Shown: positions 53,591 through 62,402, counted from the first letter of the stretch. The stretch: 64,000 bases of DNA from Flavobacterium sp. 1 (GCF_002797935.1 NZ_PGER01000001.1:4960001-5024000), one strand, 5' to 3'. Made by a program: numbers and translations. Notes: generated by a model not told the origin, from the sequence alone.

Positions 53591-54181
53591 ATGAACAATA
53601 TGAATCCTAAAGTTGATTTTTATTTTAGTAAATCTGAAAAATGGCAGTCGGCATTGGAGCAGTTAAGAAGAATTGCTCTGGAATGTCAGCTGACCGAAGA
53701 ACTGAAATGGGACACTCCCTGCTATATGTTTCAGGGAAAGAACATCGTTTTAATACACGAGTTTAAAGACTATTGTGCTTTTTTGTTTTTCAAAGGTGCT
53801 TTGTTAAGTAATGCCGATGGTATTTTAATCCAGCAATCGAAGAATGTACAGGCGGCGCGCCAGATTCGTTTTACAGATGTTAGGGAAGTAATTGAGCAGG
53901 AAGCTATTTTGAAAGCTCATATTTATGAAGCTATTGAAGTAGAAAAAGCCGGTTTGGAAGTGAAATTCAAAAAGACAGAAGAATTTGTCGTAGCCGAAGA
54001 ATTTCAGAAGAAATTGGACGAATTACCTGTCTTGAAAACGGCGTTTGATGCCTTAACTCCAGGACGCCAAAAAGCCTATTTACTCCATTTTTCGGCGCCA
54101 AAACAATCCAAAAAGAGAGAATCACGAGTGGAGAAATGTATGCCTCAAATTCTTGTTGGCAAGGGATTGAATGATCTGTAA
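53591..54181 (+). CDS. DUF1801 / YdeI-type protein
   Basis: A 196-residue soluble protein with a DUF1801 core (DFYFSKSEKWQSALEQLRRIALECQLTEELKWDTPCYMFQGKNIVLIHEFKDYCAFLFFKGALL) and a C-terminal OmpD-associated-type segment (PVLKTAFDALTPGRQKAYLLHFSAPKQSKKRESRVEKCMPQI). This pairing is typical of YdeI/OmdA proteins; the function is linked to stress or antimicrobial peptides in some bacteria. It overlaps slightly the reading frame before the Crp/Fnr gene at 54186, so the two are probably one unit. Confidence 0.82.
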   Translation: MNNMNPKVDFYFSKSEKWQSALEQLRRIALECQLTEELKWDTPCYMFQGKNIVLIHEFKDYCAFLFFKGALLSNADGILIQQSKNVQAARQIRFTDVREVIEQEAILKAHIYEAIEVEKAGLEVKFKKTEEFVVAEEFQKKLDELPVLKTAFDALTPGRQKAYLLHFSAPKQSKKRESRVEKCMPQILVGKGLNDL

Positions 54182-54185
54182 AGAG

Positions 54186-54791
54186 ATGAGTAAGAATGAA
54201 ATTGTTAAAGAAAAAATGTCTGAAATATTTAAAAACCATCTGCAAAAATTTATTGAAATAAACGAAGAAGAGTTTTCGGGTATTTTATCTTTTTTTCAAG
54301 TAATACAGGTTAAGAAAAAAGAAAATTTGCTTGTGCAGGGACAAATTTGTAAATCGCATTATTTTGTACTGAACGGCTGTTTGCGGAAGTTTTTTCTCAA
54401 CGAAAAAGGGATAGAACTCACCATCGAATTTGCCATAGAAAATTGGTGGATGACAGACAATTTTGCTTACGAGCGGGGCTTGTCTACAAATTTCTATATT
54501 CAGGCGGTCGAAAATTCAGAAATTTTAGTGATCAATAGCGAGGCACAGGAAAAATTATTGATAGAATTTTCTAAAATGGAACGCTATTTTAGATTTGTCT
54601 ATCAGCGGGCTTATGCGGCTACACAGGTAAGATTGAAATATCTGTATGATTTTTCTAAAGAAGAATTCTACGATCATTTGCGCAATTCATATCCTGAATT
54701 TGTAGAGCGGATTCCGCAATATTTAATTGCTTCTTTTCTTGGTTTTACACCAGAATATTTAAGTGAAATCAGAAATAAAAAGCGTTCTTAA
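54186..54791 (+). CDS. Crp/Fnr family transcriptional regulator
   Basis: A 201-residue regulator. The N-terminal cNMP-binding roll (about 25-120) contains KKKENLLVQGQICKSHYFVLNGCLRKFFLNEKGIELTIEFA. The C-terminal helix-turn-helix (about 160-200) has IASFLGFTPEYLSEIRNKK. The binding pocket lacks the RSA motif of true CRP, so the ligand is probably not cAMP. ATG at 54186 is used, 4 bases after the DUF1801 stop; an earlier in-frame ATG overlaps that gene. The AhpD-like gene follows 67 bases later. Confidence 0.87.
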   Translation: MSKNEIVKEKMSEIFKNHLQKFIEINEEEFSGILSFFQVIQVKKKENLLVQGQICKSHYFVLNGCLRKFFLNEKGIELTIEFAIENWWMTDNFAYERGLSTNFYIQAVENSEILVINSEAQEKLLIEFSKMERYFRFVYQRAYAATQVRLKYLYDFSKEEFYDHLRNSYPEFVERIPQYLIASFLGFTPEYLSEIRNKKRS

Positions 54792-54858
54792 ACTGGTTTA
54801 AGTTTTTTCCATTATCAGTTCCCGAAATTTGCCCTGTTAATTTAAAACAAACAAAAAA

Positions 54859-55299
54859 ATGGAAAAGAGAATAGACATCAACGAAATTGAACCGCAGGCT
54901 TTTAAAGCGATGTATGCTTTGGAAGGTTACTTGGCAACAGCCCAATTGTCAAAAACATATAAAGAATTAATAAAAATCCGAGCTTCACAAATTAATGGCT
55001 GTGCATTTTGTATCGATATGCATACCAAAGATGCGCTAAAATATGGTGAAACTGCTCATCGTATTTTTTTACTGAATGCTTGGCGTGAAACTGAATTATT
55101 TACTGAGGAGGAAAAAGTGATTTTGGCTATTACTGAAGAAATTACGTTGATTCATAATCACGGCTTATCTGATGGAACGTATAAAAAAGCGGAACAGTTT
55201 TTTGATAAAAATACTATCGCCCAGATAATAATGGCTGTCGTTACCATAAATGCCTGGAACAGAATTGCAGTAAGCACACAGCTGGAGCCAGCGAAATAG
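54859..55299 (+). CDS. Carboxymuconolactone decarboxylase / AhpD-like family protein
   Basis: A 146-residue AhpD-like protein. The CxxC-x-x-x-H signature is NGCAFCIDMHTKDA (about residues 51-64), preceded by YKELIKIRASQI, the usual helix. It is a different family branch from the protein at 2328 and shorter. Likely peroxidase or thiol-redox function. Together with the Crp/Fnr gene upstream it repeats the arrangement seen at 1.5-2.9 kb. A terminator follows. Confidence 0.88.
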   Translation: MEKRIDINEIEPQAFKAMYALEGYLATAQLSKTYKELIKIRASQINGCAFCIDMHTKDALKYGETAHRIFLLNAWRETELFTEEEKVILAITEEITLIHNHGLSDGTYKKAEQFFDKNTIAQIIMAVVTINAWNRIAVSTQLEPAK

Positions 55300-55318
55300 A
55301 GGTTGTTATTAAGTATAC

Positions 55319-55353
55319 AAAAGCGTAAGAGTCAGTAACTTTTGCGCTTTTTT
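55319..55353 (+). terminator. Intrinsic terminator after the AhpD-like gene
   Basis: AAAAGCG and CGCTTTT close a hairpin with an inner GAGT/ACTT stem and a T-run of seven. It begins about 20 bases past the stop at 55299. Confidence 0.7.
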
Positions 55354-55369
55354 TGGTTAATTTGAGATC

Positions 55370-55515
55370 GATAATGGCAAAAAGGAAAAATCTATCTCCT
55401 TAGCTCCGATTGCTTCGCCAGCTCGCTTAGCTCGTGTGCAGTGGAAATCCTTATGGCCTGGGGTTCGGGCATAAGATTGCAACGGAAAACGGGACAATGC
55501 TTGCTGAAAAGGCCT
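55370..55515. repeat. GC-rich conserved intergenic element
   Basis: A stretch with clearly higher GC than its surroundings. On the minus strand it reads CAGGCCATAAGGATTTCCACT, GCACACGAGCTAAGCGAGCT (palindromic AGCTAAGCGAGCT), GGCGAAGCAATCGGAGCTAAGGAGATAGA. An open frame of 72 codons exists across it, but its product looks random. I recall near-identical strings between genes in other Flavobacterium genomes, so it is probably a dispersed noncoding repeat. It occupies most of the 362-base gap between 55300 and 55661. Confidence 0.45.
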
Positions 55516-55661
55516 AATTTTTCTGCTCCAAAAAATATTAATTGAGTTCAGATTATTAAAGTCAGTAGTTCGCAAAATTTATTGCTGTGAAAAATTTAAT
55601 TCCATTCCTATTTTTAAGTTAAAAGACTTCTATTCTTTTAGAAATTCTTTATTTTTGGAGG

Positions 55662-56351
55662 ATGAAACAACTGCTAAACTTCTTTTTGTTATTCCCGCTA
55701 TTATTGTTTTCTCAATCTTTTGAAAAAGGAGAAAAATTGTTTGTTGACAAGAAATTCGACCAAGCTCAAGTAGTTTTTGAAAATTACTTAAAAAGCAATC
55801 CAAATCATCTCAAAACTATAGAATATTTAGGCGATATTGCTGGTCAGGAAAAATCTTGGGACAAATGCATTGGCTATTATAAAAAACTGAAAACTTTGAA
55901 ACCTAATGAGGCTAATTATTACTATAAATACGGAGGCGCTCTGGGAATGAAATCTTTGGAAGTAAGTAAATTCAAGGCATTAGGAATGATTGGCGAAGTG
56001 CGGTCTTCTTTTGAAAAAGCCATCGCTTTAAACCCAAAACATATTGAAGCACGCTGGGCATTAATCGAACTGAATCTGCAGCTGCCTGGAATTGTGGGCG
56101 GAAGCGAATCCAAAGCCATCAAATATTCGGGTGAATTAAGGGAATTGTCACCAGTTGATGGGTATTTGTCACGCGGCTATATCGAGGAATATTTTAAACG
56201 ATACGCCAGTGCCGAACAGCAGTATAAAAGAGCCATTTTGATAGGAGAATCCAAAGTTTGTTATCAAAAATTGGCCGATTTGTATAAAAATAAAATGAAG
56301 CAGCCTGAGAAAGCTAATAAGGTTTGGGAAGAGTATAAAAACAAAAAATAA
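55662..56351 (+). CDS. Exported TPR protein
   Basis: A 229-residue protein with an N-terminal signal peptide (KQLLNFFLLFPLLLFSQSF) and tetratricopeptide repeats (FDQAQVVFENYLKSNPNHLKTIEYLGDIAG, WDKCIGYYKKLKTLKPNEANYYYKYGGALG, EVRSSFEKAIALNPKHIEARWALIELNLQLPG, then ASAEQQYKRAILIGESKVCYQKLADLY). It is probably periplasmic and acts as a protein-interaction scaffold. It precedes mpl by 59 bases on the same strand. No specific partner can be named. Confidence 0.87.
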   Translation: MKQLLNFFLLFPLLLFSQSFEKGEKLFVDKKFDQAQVVFENYLKSNPNHLKTIEYLGDIAGQEKSWDKCIGYYKKLKTLKPNEANYYYKYGGALGMKSLEVSKFKALGMIGEVRSSFEKAIALNPKHIEARWALIELNLQLPGIVGGSESKAIKYSGELRELSPVDGYLSRGYIEEYFKRYASAEQQYKRAILIGESKVCYQKLADLYKNKMKQPEKANKVWEEYKNKK

Positions 56352-56410
56352 CGGTTACTCGACAGCATTTTATCGATTAAACCTACTAACGAATAAACGG
56401 ATAAATATAA

Positions 56411-57766
56411 ATGAAAACACATTTCATTGCCATAGGCGGAAGCGCAATGCATAACTTAGCATTGGCATTACATAACAAAGGATATCAGGTTACGGGAAGT
56501 GACGACGCGATTTTTGAACCATCCAAATCCCGTTTGGAGAAAAAAGGAATCTTGCCAGCAGAGTTAGGCTGGTTTCCAGAGAAAATCACTGCCGATATCG
56601 AAGCTGTAATCCTTGGAATGCACGCCAAAGCTGATAATCCTGAACTTTTGAAAGCACAGGAATTAGGATTGAAAATTTATTCGTACCCAGAATTTTTATA
56701 TGAGCAGTCCAAAAATAAAACGCGCGTAGTAATTGGCGGTTCTCACGGGAAAACGACTATAACTTCAATGATTTTGCATGTGATGCATTACCACAATATC
56801 GAAGTGGACTATATGGTTGGAGCGCAGTTAGAAGGTTTTGATACTATGGTTCATCTTACCGAAGAAAATGATTTTATGGTTTTGGAAGGAGACGAATATT
56901 TGTCTTCTCCAATTGACAGAAGGCCTAAATTTCATTTGTACCAACCGAATATTGCTTTGATTTCGGGAATTGCTTGGGATCATATCAATGTTTTTCCAAC
57001 TTATGATTTTTATGTGGAGCAGTTTGAAATTTTTATTGATAAAATTACAAACGGCGGTATTTTGGTTTACAATGAAGATGATTCAGAAGTAAAGCGTGTT
57101 GCCGAAAAAGCGGCTAATCCTATTCGAAAAATACCTTATACGACTCCAAAATATGAGGTAAAAGACGGCATTACACTTTTGGAAACTCCCGAAGGATTTA
57201 TGCCTATTGAAGTATTTGGTGCGCATAATTTAAATAACTTGGCAGGAGCCAAATGGATTTGCCAAAATATGGGAGTTGATGAAGCCGATTTCTACGAAGC
57301 GATTGCTAGTTTTAAAGGGGCTTCGAAACGTTTGGAGAAAATTGCCGAAAGCAAAACCAAAGTGGCTTACAAAGATTTTGCCCATTCGCCAAGTAAAGTG
57401 GCAGCAACGACCAAAGCGGTAAAAGAGCAATATCCAAACCGTACAGTTGTAGCTTGTTTGGAACTGCATACTTACAGCAGTTTGAATGCCGAGTTCTTGA
57501 AAGAATACGAAGGCGCACTAGAATATGCTGATGTTGCCGTTGTTTTTTACTCGCCGGATGCTGTAAAAATAAAGCAATTGGAAGAAGTGACCTATGAGCA
57601 AATTGCGAAAGCTTTCAATAGAGAAGATTTGATTATTTATACGAATCCAAATGATTTTAAAGACTACCTGTTTAATTTAAATCTGGAAAATTCGGCTTTG
57701 TTATTGATGAGCTCTGGAAATTATGGAGGATTGAATTTTGATGAGGTAAAAGGATTGGTTGAATAA
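56411..57766 (+). CDS. mpl: UDP-N-acetylmuramate:L-alanyl-gamma-D-glutamyl-meso-DAP ligase
   Basis: A 451-residue Mur-ligase family enzyme used in cell-wall recycling to attach the tripeptide to UDP-MurNAc. Motifs: N-terminal IAIGGSAMHNLALALHNKGYQVTGSD-type Rossmann motif (MurC/Mpl-like), P-loop VVIGGSHGKTTITSMIL (residues about 107-123), LEGDEYLSSPIDRRPKF and AWDHINVFPTYDFY, then AHSPSKVAATTKAVKEQYPNRT and LELHTYSSL in the C-terminal domain. It complements anmK at the left edge, as both serve peptidoglycan recycling. The next gene overlaps its stop region slightly. Confidence 0.95.
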   Translation: MKTHFIAIGGSAMHNLALALHNKGYQVTGSDDAIFEPSKSRLEKKGILPAELGWFPEKITADIEAVILGMHAKADNPELLKAQELGLKIYSYPEFLYEQSKNKTRVVIGGSHGKTTITSMILHVMHYHNIEVDYMVGAQLEGFDTMVHLTEENDFMVLEGDEYLSSPIDRRPKFHLYQPNIALISGIAWDHINVFPTYDFYVEQFEIFIDKITNGGILVYNEDDSEVKRVAEKAANPIRKIPYTTPKYEVKDGITLLETPEGFMPIEVFGAHNLNNLAGAKWICQNMGVDEADFYEAIASFKGASKRLEKIAESKTKVAYKDFAHSPSKVAATTKAVKEQYPNRTVVACLELHTYSSLNAEFLKEYEGALEYADVAVVFYSPDAVKIKQLEEVTYEQIAKAFNREDLIIYTNPNDFKDYLFNLNLENSALLLMSSGNYGGLNFDEVKGLVE

Positions 57767-57770
57767 TTTT

Positions 57771-59423
57771 ATGGAAAACTTAACTTTTGATAATTATCAG
57801 GACATTGCTCTGAAGACCGTTTTTGCAAAAGCAAAAAAAATGCAGGCAAGAGATATAGAGGAAATCTCTCCTAATAAATTCGTAGCTTATGTTGATGATG
57901 AAAAGGAAAGCTACGATGTTACAATTGAATTTGATAAAAAAAATATTTTAGATATAAGTTGCGACTGTCCAAAACACACGACCTTTTGTGTACATAAAAT
58001 TACTTTAATTAATTTTTTTAAAACTAAGAAACCTGCCAAGGGGATTGTTTCTGTAAAAAGAAAAAAAACAGAATCTGAAGTTATACTGGAACAACTAGAT
58101 GAAAGTACATTAAGATTGTGGGCATCTGAATTATTTAAAAAGAACAAAGATATTGAGTTCTTATTTGTAAATGAGTTTTCTAAATCTGAAATTCAATATA
58201 CCAAAAAAGAAGTTAGTGCCGTTGTCGATAAAGCCATAAGGTCGGTAATTAAGAATAAAAAGAAAATTGATGCTACTGAACTCAAACGAATAATAGACAC
58301 ATTAGATTTGGCTTTGGCACCAGTTTCAGAATATTGCAAAGAAAATATTGTTTTGCCAGAGACGAATGAGCTTTTTTTATTTTCTAACAGTATTTTGTTT
58401 GAATTTCATAACAATATGAATTTGAATTCAATAAAGTTAATTCGCTTTATTGAAAAAAGATATAAAGAAATTAATTTATACATACACAGTATTCAAAATA
58501 GAAAACATTGGGAAACGATAGTGGATGAAAATATTAAATTCCTGTTGCTTGAAAATAGTATGTATGGAATGCAGATGGAAACTGTTTTTGATCTTTATGA
58601 AAGTATAGATACAAAGGAGAGAAGAGCTTTTTTTTCTGGCGTTCTTTTTGAGATACATACAATTACTGTTAATAAAGGTACACGTTATATAAAAGAGATA
58701 ACACAATTTTTCCTGAAAGTGTTTTCAGAAAATGATATGTTTAGGAAAGTATATAAGAACTTTAAGCCAATACGTTATGATAATGAATACAATGTTTTTT
58801 TAATTGAAAAATTAATCGAAATAGAAATGCTAGATTTGGCAGAGACCATAGCAATCCAGCAAATTGAGGGTAATTACCAAGAGAGATACAATGTTGGCTA
58901 TTACCAGTTGTTGTCTAAAATTTATACAATTTCTGCTGATGAAAAGAAAATGGCTTTACTTCAAATGAAGTTGATTTTTTATAACTTTTCACTGGATTCA
59001 TACAAACTTATACAGAAACATGCTGAGGTTGATGTGTTTAAAAAGTTTAGAATTAAATTGTTGACGGCATTTAAAAGGGATTTTTATGGAAGCGACAAAG
59101 CGGTTCAAGCTTATTTTGAAATATTATATTTTGAAAAAAAGTTTAAAAACATGATTGATAATATTTCCGAACATACATCGTATGAACTAATTTTTAATTA
59201 TAAAGAAGATTTATTTTTATTTGATAAACTATCTTTTTTATTATCACTTTTGAAGATTGAATGGAAATCATTCTATTACAAGGAAGATAAATTAATAGCT
59301 GAGCACAGAGAGAAATTTGTTGATTGGATAAAAGAAAAATATGACAATATAACAATTCAGACAGTTGTTGATAGTAGAAAAAAGTATGGAATTTCCAAAT
59401 TAATAAAATCTTTAGAAGTATAA
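57771..59423 (+). CDS. SWIM zinc-finger protein of unknown function
   Basis: A 550-residue soluble protein, starting at ATG 57771 (an in-frame TTG four codons earlier overlaps mpl). Near residues 60-77 is a SWIM zinc finger, ISCDCPKHTTFCVHKITLI (CxC…CxH). The remainder is helix-rich with charged segments and no motif that I recognise: no helicase motifs, unlike many SWIM-SNF2 proteins. It resembles the N-terminal domain of SWIM-helicase pairs but stands alone behind mpl. Nucleic-acid or protein binding via the finger is expected. Confidence 0.72.
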   Translation: MENLTFDNYQDIALKTVFAKAKKMQARDIEEISPNKFVAYVDDEKESYDVTIEFDKKNILDISCDCPKHTTFCVHKITLINFFKTKKPAKGIVSVKRKKTESEVILEQLDESTLRLWASELFKKNKDIEFLFVNEFSKSEIQYTKKEVSAVVDKAIRSVIKNKKKIDATELKRIIDTLDLALAPVSEYCKENIVLPETNELFLFSNSILFEFHNNMNLNSIKLIRFIEKRYKEINLYIHSIQNRKHWETIVDENIKFLLLENSMYGMQMETVFDLYESIDTKERRAFFSGVLFEIHTITVNKGTRYIKEITQFFLKVFSENDMFRKVYKNFKPIRYDNEYNVFLIEKLIEIEMLDLAETIAIQQIEGNYQERYNVGYYQLLSKIYTISADEKKMALLQMKLIFYNFSLDSYKLIQKHAEVDVFKKFRIKLLTAFKRDFYGSDKAVQAYFEILYFEKKFKNMIDNISEHTSYELIFNYKEDLFLFDKLSFLLSLLKIEWKSFYYKEDKLIAEHREKFVDWIKEKYDNITIQTVVDSRKKYGISKLIKSLEV

Positions 59424-59494
59424 ATAGGGTGTTTTAAATATGATAATTTATTAAATGGAACCAGATGATTTCCTAACAATGAATTGGCACATTT

Positions 59495-60121
59495 TCATTT
59501 TACATATTTAAAATGCCCCACAATTTCATAGCTGAACAGGCAATCCTCCAAAACCTGTCCGTAGCCAACATTGTGAACGATAAGATTTCGTTTCCCATCG
59601 GTTGATTTTTTGTTCGTAATGATCCCAATGTGTGGTAACTTTCCGTTAATCATCCAAGTTACTATTTCTCCTGTTTTATAGTCGTTTGCATTTTCAGTAA
59701 CGGCCAATTTTATTCCCTTTCTTTCGAAGAAAGCTTCCAAATTTGGCACTCTTCGATGGTCAATATTCGTGTCCGTTTTTGTCATTCCCCACTTTTTTAA
59801 ATTTGGATATTGCGAAAAATTGGCTTTCATATCTTCATGAACTTCTTTTTGCAAATCAATGCCAAGTTTTCGGTAAGCCCGTATCACTACATCGGTGCAA
59901 ACGCCTTTGTTTTTTGGAACATCTCCATTTGGATATTTTATCGAAATATAAGCTGGGTCATAATCTATGGTTGGATCAATTATGGAGATTGCCACTCTGG
60001 ATAATTTTTCTTCAAAAGTTGTAGCTGCAACTTCAGTATTTACTGCCTGAATTTTATTTTTTTCTTTTTGGTCACAGCCTAAAAATAATATTGCGATTAA
60101 TAATACGGCTATTGATTTCAT
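59495..60121 (-). CDS. DUF1287 lipoprotein
   Basis: A 208-residue protein with a lipoprotein signal (MKSIAVLLIAILFLGC at the N-terminus, lipobox LGC with C16). The mature part is the DUF1287 fold: TIDYDPAYISIKYPNGDVPKNKGVCTDVVIRAYRKLGIDLQKEVHEDM … SQYPNLKKWGMTKTDTNIDHRRVPNLEAFFERKG … DYKTGEIVTWM … HIGIITNKKS … IVHNVGYGQVLEDCLF. The invariant Cys, His and Asp in these blocks suggest an NlpC/P60-like papain-fold hydrolase acting on cell-wall peptides. Confidence 0.9.
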   Translation of the reverse strand: MKSIAVLLIAILFLGCDQKEKNKIQAVNTEVAATTFEEKLSRVAISIIDPTIDYDPAYISIKYPNGDVPKNKGVCTDVVIRAYRKLGIDLQKEVHEDMKANFSQYPNLKKWGMTKTDTNIDHRRVPNLEAFFERKGIKLAVTENANDYKTGEIVTWMINGKLPHIGIITNKKSTDGKRNLIVHNVGYGQVLEDCLFSYEIVGHFKYVK

Positions 60122-60221
60122 GTTTTTGTTTTAAAAATAGTCATTATAAAAATATGAATAAATTTTATTGTGTGATTTTTCTCTTTTTTAATATATTAGC
60201 AAAAACTAAGACTATAGATTT

Positions 60222-60680
60222 ATGGACTCAAAATTAAAAGTTGTAAAAACAACCAGTGAAAATCCTGATTTTGTGTCTTTGATAAAGACCTTTGATAATT
60301 ATTTGTGGGAACGTTATTCAGAATTAAAAACCAATTATTGGGGAAACAATGTCATAGAATTGAATCCAAATGTTGTTGTTATTTATTTGGAAGAAAAACC
60401 AGTTGCCTGTGGTTGTTTTAAAAGATTTGACAAAAACACGATTGAGATAAAACGGATGTTTGTTTCTCCCGAAGCCCGCGGTTTGGGTTTGGCTCAAAGA
60501 GTATTGCAGGAATTGGAGCTTTGGGCACTGGAATCTGACTATTCAGTTTCTGTTTTAGAAACATTGTATAAACAGGAAGAAGCAATTAGTTTGTATCAAA
60601 AAGTTGGATATTCAATTATCGATAATTACGGACCTTACGTGGGTTTAGATAAGAGTGTTTGCATGAAAAAAGAAATTTAA
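60222..60680 (+). CDS. GNAT family N-acetyltransferase
   Basis: A 152-residue acetyltransferase. The acetyl-CoA motif is IEIKRMFVSPEARGLGLAQRVLQELELWALE (ARGLGLA is the loop), followed by SVLETLYKQEEAISLYQKVGYSIID. Length and pattern fit single-domain GNATs of the aminoglycoside/peptide-acetylating kind, but the substrate is unknown. It is divergent from the DUF1287 gene and 11 bases upstream of radC. Confidence 0.86.
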   Translation: MDSKLKVVKTTSENPDFVSLIKTFDNYLWERYSELKTNYWGNNVIELNPNVVVIYLEEKPVACGCFKRFDKNTIEIKRMFVSPEARGLGLAQRVLQELELWALESDYSVSVLETLYKQEEAISLYQKVGYSIIDNYGPYVGLDKSVCMKKEI

Positions 60681-60691
60681 AAAGATAATCT

Positions 60692-61387
60692 ATGTCTGAA
60701 ACTTCATTTTGTCCCATTACCAATTGGTCTGAAGACGATAAGCCTCGTGAAAAATTGATGCTCAAAGGAAAAAGTGTTTTGAGTGATGCTGAATTAATTG
60801 CAATATTAATTGGCTCCGGCAGTCGAAATGAATCGGCAGTAGATTTGAGTAAACGGATTTTGGCCAGTGTTAATCATAATTTGAATGCATTAGGGAAGTT
60901 GTCAATCTCTCAATTAATGAATTTTAAAGGAATTGGCGAAGCCAAAGCGATTTCGATAATTGCTGCAATGGAGTTGGGGAGGAGAAGGCGAAGTGAAGAT
61001 GCAGTAGAGCTGAAAAAAATCACATCTAGTAAAGCGGTTTTCGAAGTGATGCAGCCCATAATTGGAGAATTGCCCCATGAAGAATTTTGGGTTCTGTTTT
61101 TAAATAATTCCAATAAAATACTTTTCAAATCACAGTTGAGCAAAGGCAGCATGACGGGAACAATGGTTGATGTCCGAATTGTTTTTAAAATAGCATTTGA
61201 GCAAAATGCAACCGCAATTATTTTGGCACACAATCATCCTTCAGGAAAGCTGCAGGCCAGCGATGCCGATATTCAAATAACCAAAAAGATAAAAAATGCA
61301 GGACAGCAATTAGATATTCCTGTTTTAGATCATATAATTGTAACTGAAACTGGTTATTACAGTTTTGCTGATGAAGGAATATTTTAA
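60692..61387 (+). CDS. radC: RadC family protein (JAB/MPN domain)
   Basis: A 231-residue protein. N-terminal helix-hairpin-helix region (about 1-90: KLMLKGKSVLSDAELIAILIGSGSRNESAVDLSKRIL … LMNFKGIGEAKAISIIAAMELGRRR). C-terminal JAB domain with the zinc motif H-x-H-P-S-G in LAHNHPSGKLQASDADIQIT, plus the upstream glutamate in the EFWVLFLNNSNKILF segment. Its historical role in DNA repair is doubtful. It ends 53 bases before the Xre/RES pair. Confidence 0.93.
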   Translation: MSETSFCPITNWSEDDKPREKLMLKGKSVLSDAELIAILIGSGSRNESAVDLSKRILASVNHNLNALGKLSISQLMNFKGIGEAKAISIIAAMELGRRRRSEDAVELKKITSSKAVFEVMQPIIGELPHEEFWVLFLNNSNKILFKSQLSKGSMTGTMVDVRIVFKIAFEQNATAIILAHNHPSGKLQASDADIQITKKIKNAGQQLDIPVLDHIIVTETGYYSFADEGIF

Positions 61388-61440
61388 AAAATTTGCTCAT
61401 ACAAGACATTTGACTTATATTTACAGTCAAATGTCTTTTT

Positions 61441-61944
61441 ATGGAAGCAATAAAATTAAAATCAGGAGAAGCTATTGACAAAGCCGTTAGAGTTTTAGTT
61501 AATAGGGTAGAACAGGAGAGAGGATATAAGATTTTGAATAAGAACATCACTTATGAAGAGTTTTTGAAGAATAGGATGTTGATTGTTCATGCTATCCGTG
61601 AAGGAATTCCCTATGAACTTTTTAACCTGATAAAGGAAATAACGCCTTTTAATGAAGATGATTGGGCCTCTTTTCTAGGGATTTCTACAAAATCACTGCA
61701 GCGAAATAAAATCAAAGAAGATTTTATTTTCAAACCTTTACAATCCGAAAAAATATTAGAATTAGCCGAAGTTACTTCACTAGGAAATGCAGTTTTTGAT
61801 ACCGAAGCACAATTTTATATGTGGCTGAAAACACCTTCGTTTGCACTAGGAAACCTCCAGCCTATTGAATTGCTTAGAGATTCTTATGGAAAAGAAATGG
61901 TAGTCAATGAGTTGAATAAAATTGATCAGGGAATTTTTGTTTAA
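61441..61944 (+). CDS. Xre/MbcA/ParS-type antitoxin (DUF2384)
   Basis: A 167-residue antitoxin of the RES-Xre system. The N-terminal half (about 40-110) holds the Xre-like helix-turn-helix, with SFLGISTKSLQRNKIK. The C-terminal DUF2384 toxin-binding domain is seen in ILELAEVTSLGNAVFDTEAQFYMWLKTPSFALGNLQPIELLRDSYGKEMVVNELNKIDQGIFV (about 105-167). The gene overlaps the RES toxin gene at ATG/TAA (1 base), so translation is coupled. It likely represses its own promoter. Confidence 0.9.
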   Translation: MEAIKLKSGEAIDKAVRVLVNRVEQERGYKILNKNITYEEFLKNRMLIVHAIREGIPYELFNLIKEITPFNEDDWASFLGISTKSLQRNKIKEDFIFKPLQSEKILELAEVTSLGNAVFDTEAQFYMWLKTPSFALGNLQPIELLRDSYGKEMVVNELNKIDQGIFV

Positions 61945-62402
61945 TGAAAGTTTTCCGATTAGCACGCAAAAAATATCCTGTAGAATTATCAGGAAAAGGT
62001 GCGTCAATTTCAGGTGCCCGTTGGAATTCAAAAGGAACTGAGATTATTTATTGTGCCCAGAGCAGGGCATTGGCAATGGCGGAAGTTTTGGTTCATCTTT
62101 CATTGGCGACATTGCCAAGCGATTTTGTGATGCTTACAATTGAAATTCCGGATGATATTTCTGTAGAAGTTTTAGATACTAATAAATTATCTATCGATTG
62201 GAATGTTTTTCCTTGTACCTTTGAGACACCGCTTTTGGGAGACGATTTCATAAGGAAAAATGAAGCCTGTGTTTTGAAAGTTCCATCAGCGGTAGTAAAA
62301 GGAGATTTTAATTTTTTGATTAATCCGTATCACACGGATTTTTATAAAATTAAAATTATAGAACAGGTTGATTTTCCTTTCGATAAACGAATTTTTAAAT
62401 AA
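61944..62402 (+). CDS. RES domain toxin (NAD+ phosphorylase type)
   Basis: A 152-residue RES-domain toxin that depletes NAD+ in known homologs. The name-giving residues appear in RLARKKYPVELSGKGASISGARWNSKGTEIIYCAQSRALAMAEVLVHL: Arg in ARWNSKG (about residue 28), Glu in MAEVLVHL (about 45), and a serine further on. The rest fits the beta-rich RES fold to residue 150. It follows the antitoxin directly and precedes the HAD gene by a few bases. Cargo-like location after radC suggests acquisition. Confidence 0.92.
   Translation: MKVFRLARKKYPVELSGKGASISGARWNSKGTEIIYCAQSRALAMAEVLVHLSLATLPSDFVMLTIEIPDDISVEVLDTNKLSIDWNVFPCTFETPLLGDDFIRKNEACVLKVPSAVVKGDFNFLINPYHTDFYKIKIIEQVDFPFDKRIFK

Noticed and set aside
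55357..55575. A 72-codon minus-strand gene
   Set aside because: Its product has no recognisable motif, it covers a GC-rich structured repeat, and similar strings occur between genes in relatives by memory.
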